From JAMCRM01 sp041685075 (GTDB lineage: Bacteria > Acidobacteriota > Terriglobia > Bryobacterales > Bryobacteraceae): a stretch of DNA of 8,414 nucleotides. The position numbers and the translations under genes were made by a program. The notes under the pieces are model-generated. The model was not told the DNA's origin. It ran no database searches and saw only the letters and a program-made list of their open reading frames with translations. Of this stretch, positions 6,453 to 8,414 are shown one piece after another (within the stretch, counting starts at the first letter, position 1; each line of letters opens with the position of its first letter). The DNA is taken from assembly GCA_041685075.1 (NCBI GenBank), contig JAWLGN010000237.1, positions 1 through 8,414 of the forward strand, given 5' to 3'.

Positions 6453-7649
6453 ATGCGCATACTTCTGCTCAACCAGTTCTTCTGGCCGGAACTCGCGGCC
6501 ACCAGTCAACTTCTGACCGACGTTGCGCGCCACCTTGCCGATGAAGGCCACCAGGTGACGGTGGTTTGCGGCAGCAGCACCTATGCCGGGCGCGATGCCA
6601 CGCCGCCGCCGGAAGTGGAGATCATTCGGGTAGCCGAGGGCGCCTTCGGGCGCGGCCACGCCGCCCGCCTGCTCTCCTACGCCACGTACTTCGCCTCGGC
6701 GGCGTGGCACGGCTTGCGCATCGCGCGCCCGGACGTGGTGATCTCCCTCACGACTCCGCCGCTGCTTTCCACCGTGGGGATGCTGGTGCAGCGGCTGCGC
6801 GGCGCGCGCCACTACATCTGGGAGATGGACCTCTACCCGGAAGTGGCGGTGGATCTCGGGATGCTTCGCGGCACCTCCCTGGTGGCGCGCCTTTCGGGCG
6901 GCATCGCCGATTTCACCCGCCTGCGCGCCGACGGCATCATCGCGCTCGGCGAATGCATGCGCGACCGCCTCGCCGCCCGGGGCATTCCTCCCGCGCGCAT
7001 TCGGGTGGCGGAAAACTGGGCCGATGGCATGCTCTTCCACCCGCTGCCCCACACCCCGGGCGATGCCCTGCGGGTAATCTATCCCGGCAACCTCGGGATG
7101 GCCCATGAAGCCGAGACGCTGGCGCGCGCCATACGCGAACTGGCGCCGGACCCCGTGCGCTTCCAGTTCGTCGGCGGCGGCTCGCGGCGGGGCTGGCTGC
7201 GCGAAGCCACTGCCGGCGTGCCGGGCGTGGCCTTCCTCCCCTACTGCGACCGCCCCGCGCTCAACCGGTTGTTCGCCGCCTCCGACGCCGGCCTGGTGAC
7301 GCAGAACGATCGCTGCACCGGCTCCGTCGTGCCCAGCAAAATCTACGGCATGATGGCCGCCGGTCTGCCGTTCATCTTCGTTGGACCGCGCGCCGCCACG
7401 CCCGGCCGTGTGCTGGAGCGTTTCGGGTGCGGTTGGCGCGTGGAATGCGGCAACCATGCGGCCCTGGCCGCCCTGCTGCGAATGCTCGCGGCCAACCCGG
7501 AGGAAGTGCGCGCCGCCGGTGCGCGCGCCCGCGCCGCTTTTCTTGAACATTACGACACACCCGCCGGAGTGCGCCGCATTGCCCAAATCATCGGCGCGCA
7601 CGCCGGGGCAGTCCCCGGCCGCCTCGTGGCGGTGGAAAAGGCAGGATAG
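6453..7649 (+). CDS. WbuB-like GT4 glycosyltransferase
   Basis: The 398-residue product begins MRILLLNQFFWPELAATS, the standard opening of the WbuB-like branch of GT4. In-phase GTG 6441 and TTG 6432 are alternative starts, since no clear ribosome site precedes the ATG. Other branch marks are HYIWEMDLYPEVAVDLGML (120-138), ENWADG (187-192), YPGNLGMAHEAETL (210-223) and VPSKIYGMMAAGLP (293-306). The classical E-x7-E motif is replaced by this last segment, which is normal for the branch and not a defect. E. coli WbuB transfers N-acetyl-L-fucosamine onto a polyprenyl-diphosphate sugar, and relatives often lie next to WecA-type genes, as here. A second-sugar transferase acting on the product of the downstream gene is therefore plausible, though the sugar is not shown. 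It is 38 nt from the carbamoyltransferase stop and 9 nt from the next start. Confidence 0.9.
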   Translation: MRILLLNQFFWPELAATSQLLTDVARHLADEGHQVTVVCGSSTYAGRDATPPPEVEIIRVAEGAFGRGHAARLLSYATYFASAAWHGLRIARPDVVISLTTPPLLSTVGMLVQRLRGARHYIWEMDLYPEVAVDLGMLRGTSLVARLSGGIADFTRLRADGIIALGECMRDRLAARGIPPARIRVAENWADGMLFHPLPHTPGDALRVIYPGNLGMAHEAETLARAIRELAPDPVRFQFVGGGSRRGWLREATAGVPGVAFLPYCDRPALNRLFAASDAGLVTQNDRCTGSVVPSKIYGMMAAGLPFIFVGPRAATPGRVLERFGCGWRVECGNHAALAALLRMLAANPEEVRAAGARARAAFLEHYDTPAGVRRIAQIIGAHAGAVPGRLVAVEKAG

Positions 7650-7658
7650 CGAGGTCCC

Positions 7659-8414
7659 ATGTACGCTCTCATGCTGCTGGCCGGCTCTGCGTTGGTGTTC
7701 AGCCTGGCGCTCACGCCTCTGGTCAGGAACCTCTTTTTCGCCATGGGGTTGGTGGACCGTCCCGACTCCACCCGCAAGTTGCACCGGCGTCCCGTGCCCC
7801 GCGTGGGTGGAATCGCCATTATCGTCTCCTACGCCTTGGCCTTTCTGGCGCTGGCGCCGGTGCCGTTCGGCGCGGAAACCTACCGCTCGCTCGCCTCCGT
7901 CTGGTCTTTGTGGCCGGCCATCGGCATCGTCTTTCTCACCGGGTTGCTGGACGATCTGGTGAGCTTGCAGCCCTGGCAAAAACTGGTGGGCCACATCGCG
8001 GGCGCCACCATCGCCTGGTATGCCGGTGTGCGGGTGATGGGTGTTTCCGGTTTCACCATCGAAGGTTGGTGGACCCTGCCCCTCACCCTGGGGTTCCTGG
8101 TCTTCTGCACCAACAGCTTCAACCTCATCGACGGCGTGGACGGCCTGGCCGCCGGCGCCGGCTTTGTGGCCGCCCTCACCATGGTTGTGGCGGCCGTAGT
8201 GCACGACAACCTCGCGCTGGCACTCGCCACGGCTCCGCTGGCCGGCTGCCTGTTGGGCTTTCTGCGGTACAATCTCAGCCCCGCCTCCATCTTTCTGGGC
8301 GACTGCGGCAGCCTCACCATCGGCTTCATGCTGGGCTGCTTCGGCGTCATCTGGAGCCAGAAATCGGCCACCGCGCTGGGAATGACCGCACCTTTGATGG
8401 CCCTCTCGCTGCCG
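7659..8414 (+). CDS. WecA/MraY-family polyprenyl-phosphate sugar-1-phosphate transferase, N-terminal part (3' end outside window)
   Basis: The frame is open from ATG 7659, preceded by GAGG at 7651-7654, to the window end, giving 252 residues of a protein normally about 320-380 long. It is highly hydrophobic, with spans near residues 1-21, 51-69, 82-97, 106-123, 138-153, 163-181, 183-203 and 211-230. The cytoplasmic motifs of the family are present: DRPDSTRKLHRRPVPRVGG (33-51), the paired aspartates LLDD (96-99) for Mg2+/substrate, NSFNLIDGVDGLAAG (152-166), and FLGDCGS (212-218) in the loop where most relatives have GDAGS, GDSGS or GDTGS. The family joins a sugar-1-phosphate from a UDP-sugar to undecaprenyl phosphate, starting a lipid-linked glycan. 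The NLIDGVDGLA form points to the WecA/TagO/WbpL side rather than MraY. It is probably the initiating enzyme of this pathway; GlcNAc, GalNAc or a FucNAc-type sugar are all possible. Confidence 0.92.
   Translation, partial: MYALMLLAGSALVFSLALTPLVRNLFFAMGLVDRPDSTRKLHRRPVPRVGGIAIIVSYALAFLALAPVPFGAETYRSLASVWSLWPAIGIVFLTGLLDDLVSLQPWQKLVGHIAGATIAWYAGVRVMGVSGFTIEGWWTLPLTLGFLVFCTNSFNLIDGVDGLAAGAGFVAALTMVVAAVVHDNLALALATAPLAGCLLGFLRYNLSPASIFLGDCGSLTIGFMLGCFGVIWSQKSATALGMTAPLMALSLP

Noticed and set aside
6396..8204. A roughly 600-codon open frame on the minus strand opposite the WbuB-like and WecA-like genes
   Set aside because: It has the same GC-driven antisense composition, no family motifs, and it runs across two well-supported genes.
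1466..8414. Exosortase/PEP-CTERM-linked polysaccharide locus
   Set aside because: AsnB-like amidotransferases and GT4 enzymes occur in such loci, but no exosortase, PEP-CTERM protein, chain-length regulator or other diagnostic gene is in the window.
1..8414. tRNA or rRNA genes, CRISPR arrays, insertion sequences or long direct repeats
   Set aside because: Reading both strands I found no regularly spaced repeats, terminal inverted repeats with a transposase, or RNA gene signatures. Coding sequence covers almost the whole window.

Overview
The window is a GC-rich (by eye about two-thirds G+C), densely packed stretch of bacterial DNA with every real gene on the + strand. It is the inside of a surface-polysaccharide (exopolysaccharide, capsule or O-antigen type) biosynthesis locus. 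The organism cannot be named from this alone. The high GC, the translationally overlapping genes and the mix of group 1 glycosyltransferases with an AsnB-type amidotransferase and a NodU/CmcH-type carbamoyltransferase would fit Acidobacteriota or a deltaproteobacterium-like soil bacterium. That is a low-confidence guess.

Layout. (1) 1-354 is the 3' end of a CgeB-like glycosyltransferase, cut by the window edge. (2) 351-1490 is a GT4-family glycosyltransferase, starting in an ATGA overlap with the first gene. (3) 1466-3334 is a glutamine-dependent asparagine-synthetase-family amidotransferase, overlapping its predecessor by 25 nt. (4) 3331-4521 is a second GT4 glycosyltransferase, again in an ATGA overlap. 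(5) 4522-4647 is the only real gap between genes. It carries a hairpin followed by a T run, and a low-confidence small reading frame (4511-4651) that would bridge the gap exactly. (6) 4648-6414 is a NodU/CmcH-family carbamoyltransferase, probably starting at TTG. (7) 6453-7649 is a WbuB-like glycosyltransferase. (8) 7659-8414 is the N-terminal two-thirds or so of a WecA/MraY-family polyprenyl-phosphate sugar-1-phosphate transferase, cut by the window end.

How they fit together (inference). The last gene would start a repeat unit by loading a sugar-1-phosphate onto undecaprenyl phosphate at the inner membrane. The WbuB-like enzyme and the three other glycosyltransferases would extend it. The amidotransferase could convert a sugar carboxylate (for example a uronic acid) to an amide, and the carbamoyltransferase could add an O-carbamoyl group. 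The predicted product is therefore an amidated and carbamoylated lipid-linked oligosaccharide. No polymerase, flippase, exosortase, RNA gene, mobile element, tRNA or CRISPR array is visible. I see no wholly new system; the most unusual spot is the 4460-4650 junction.
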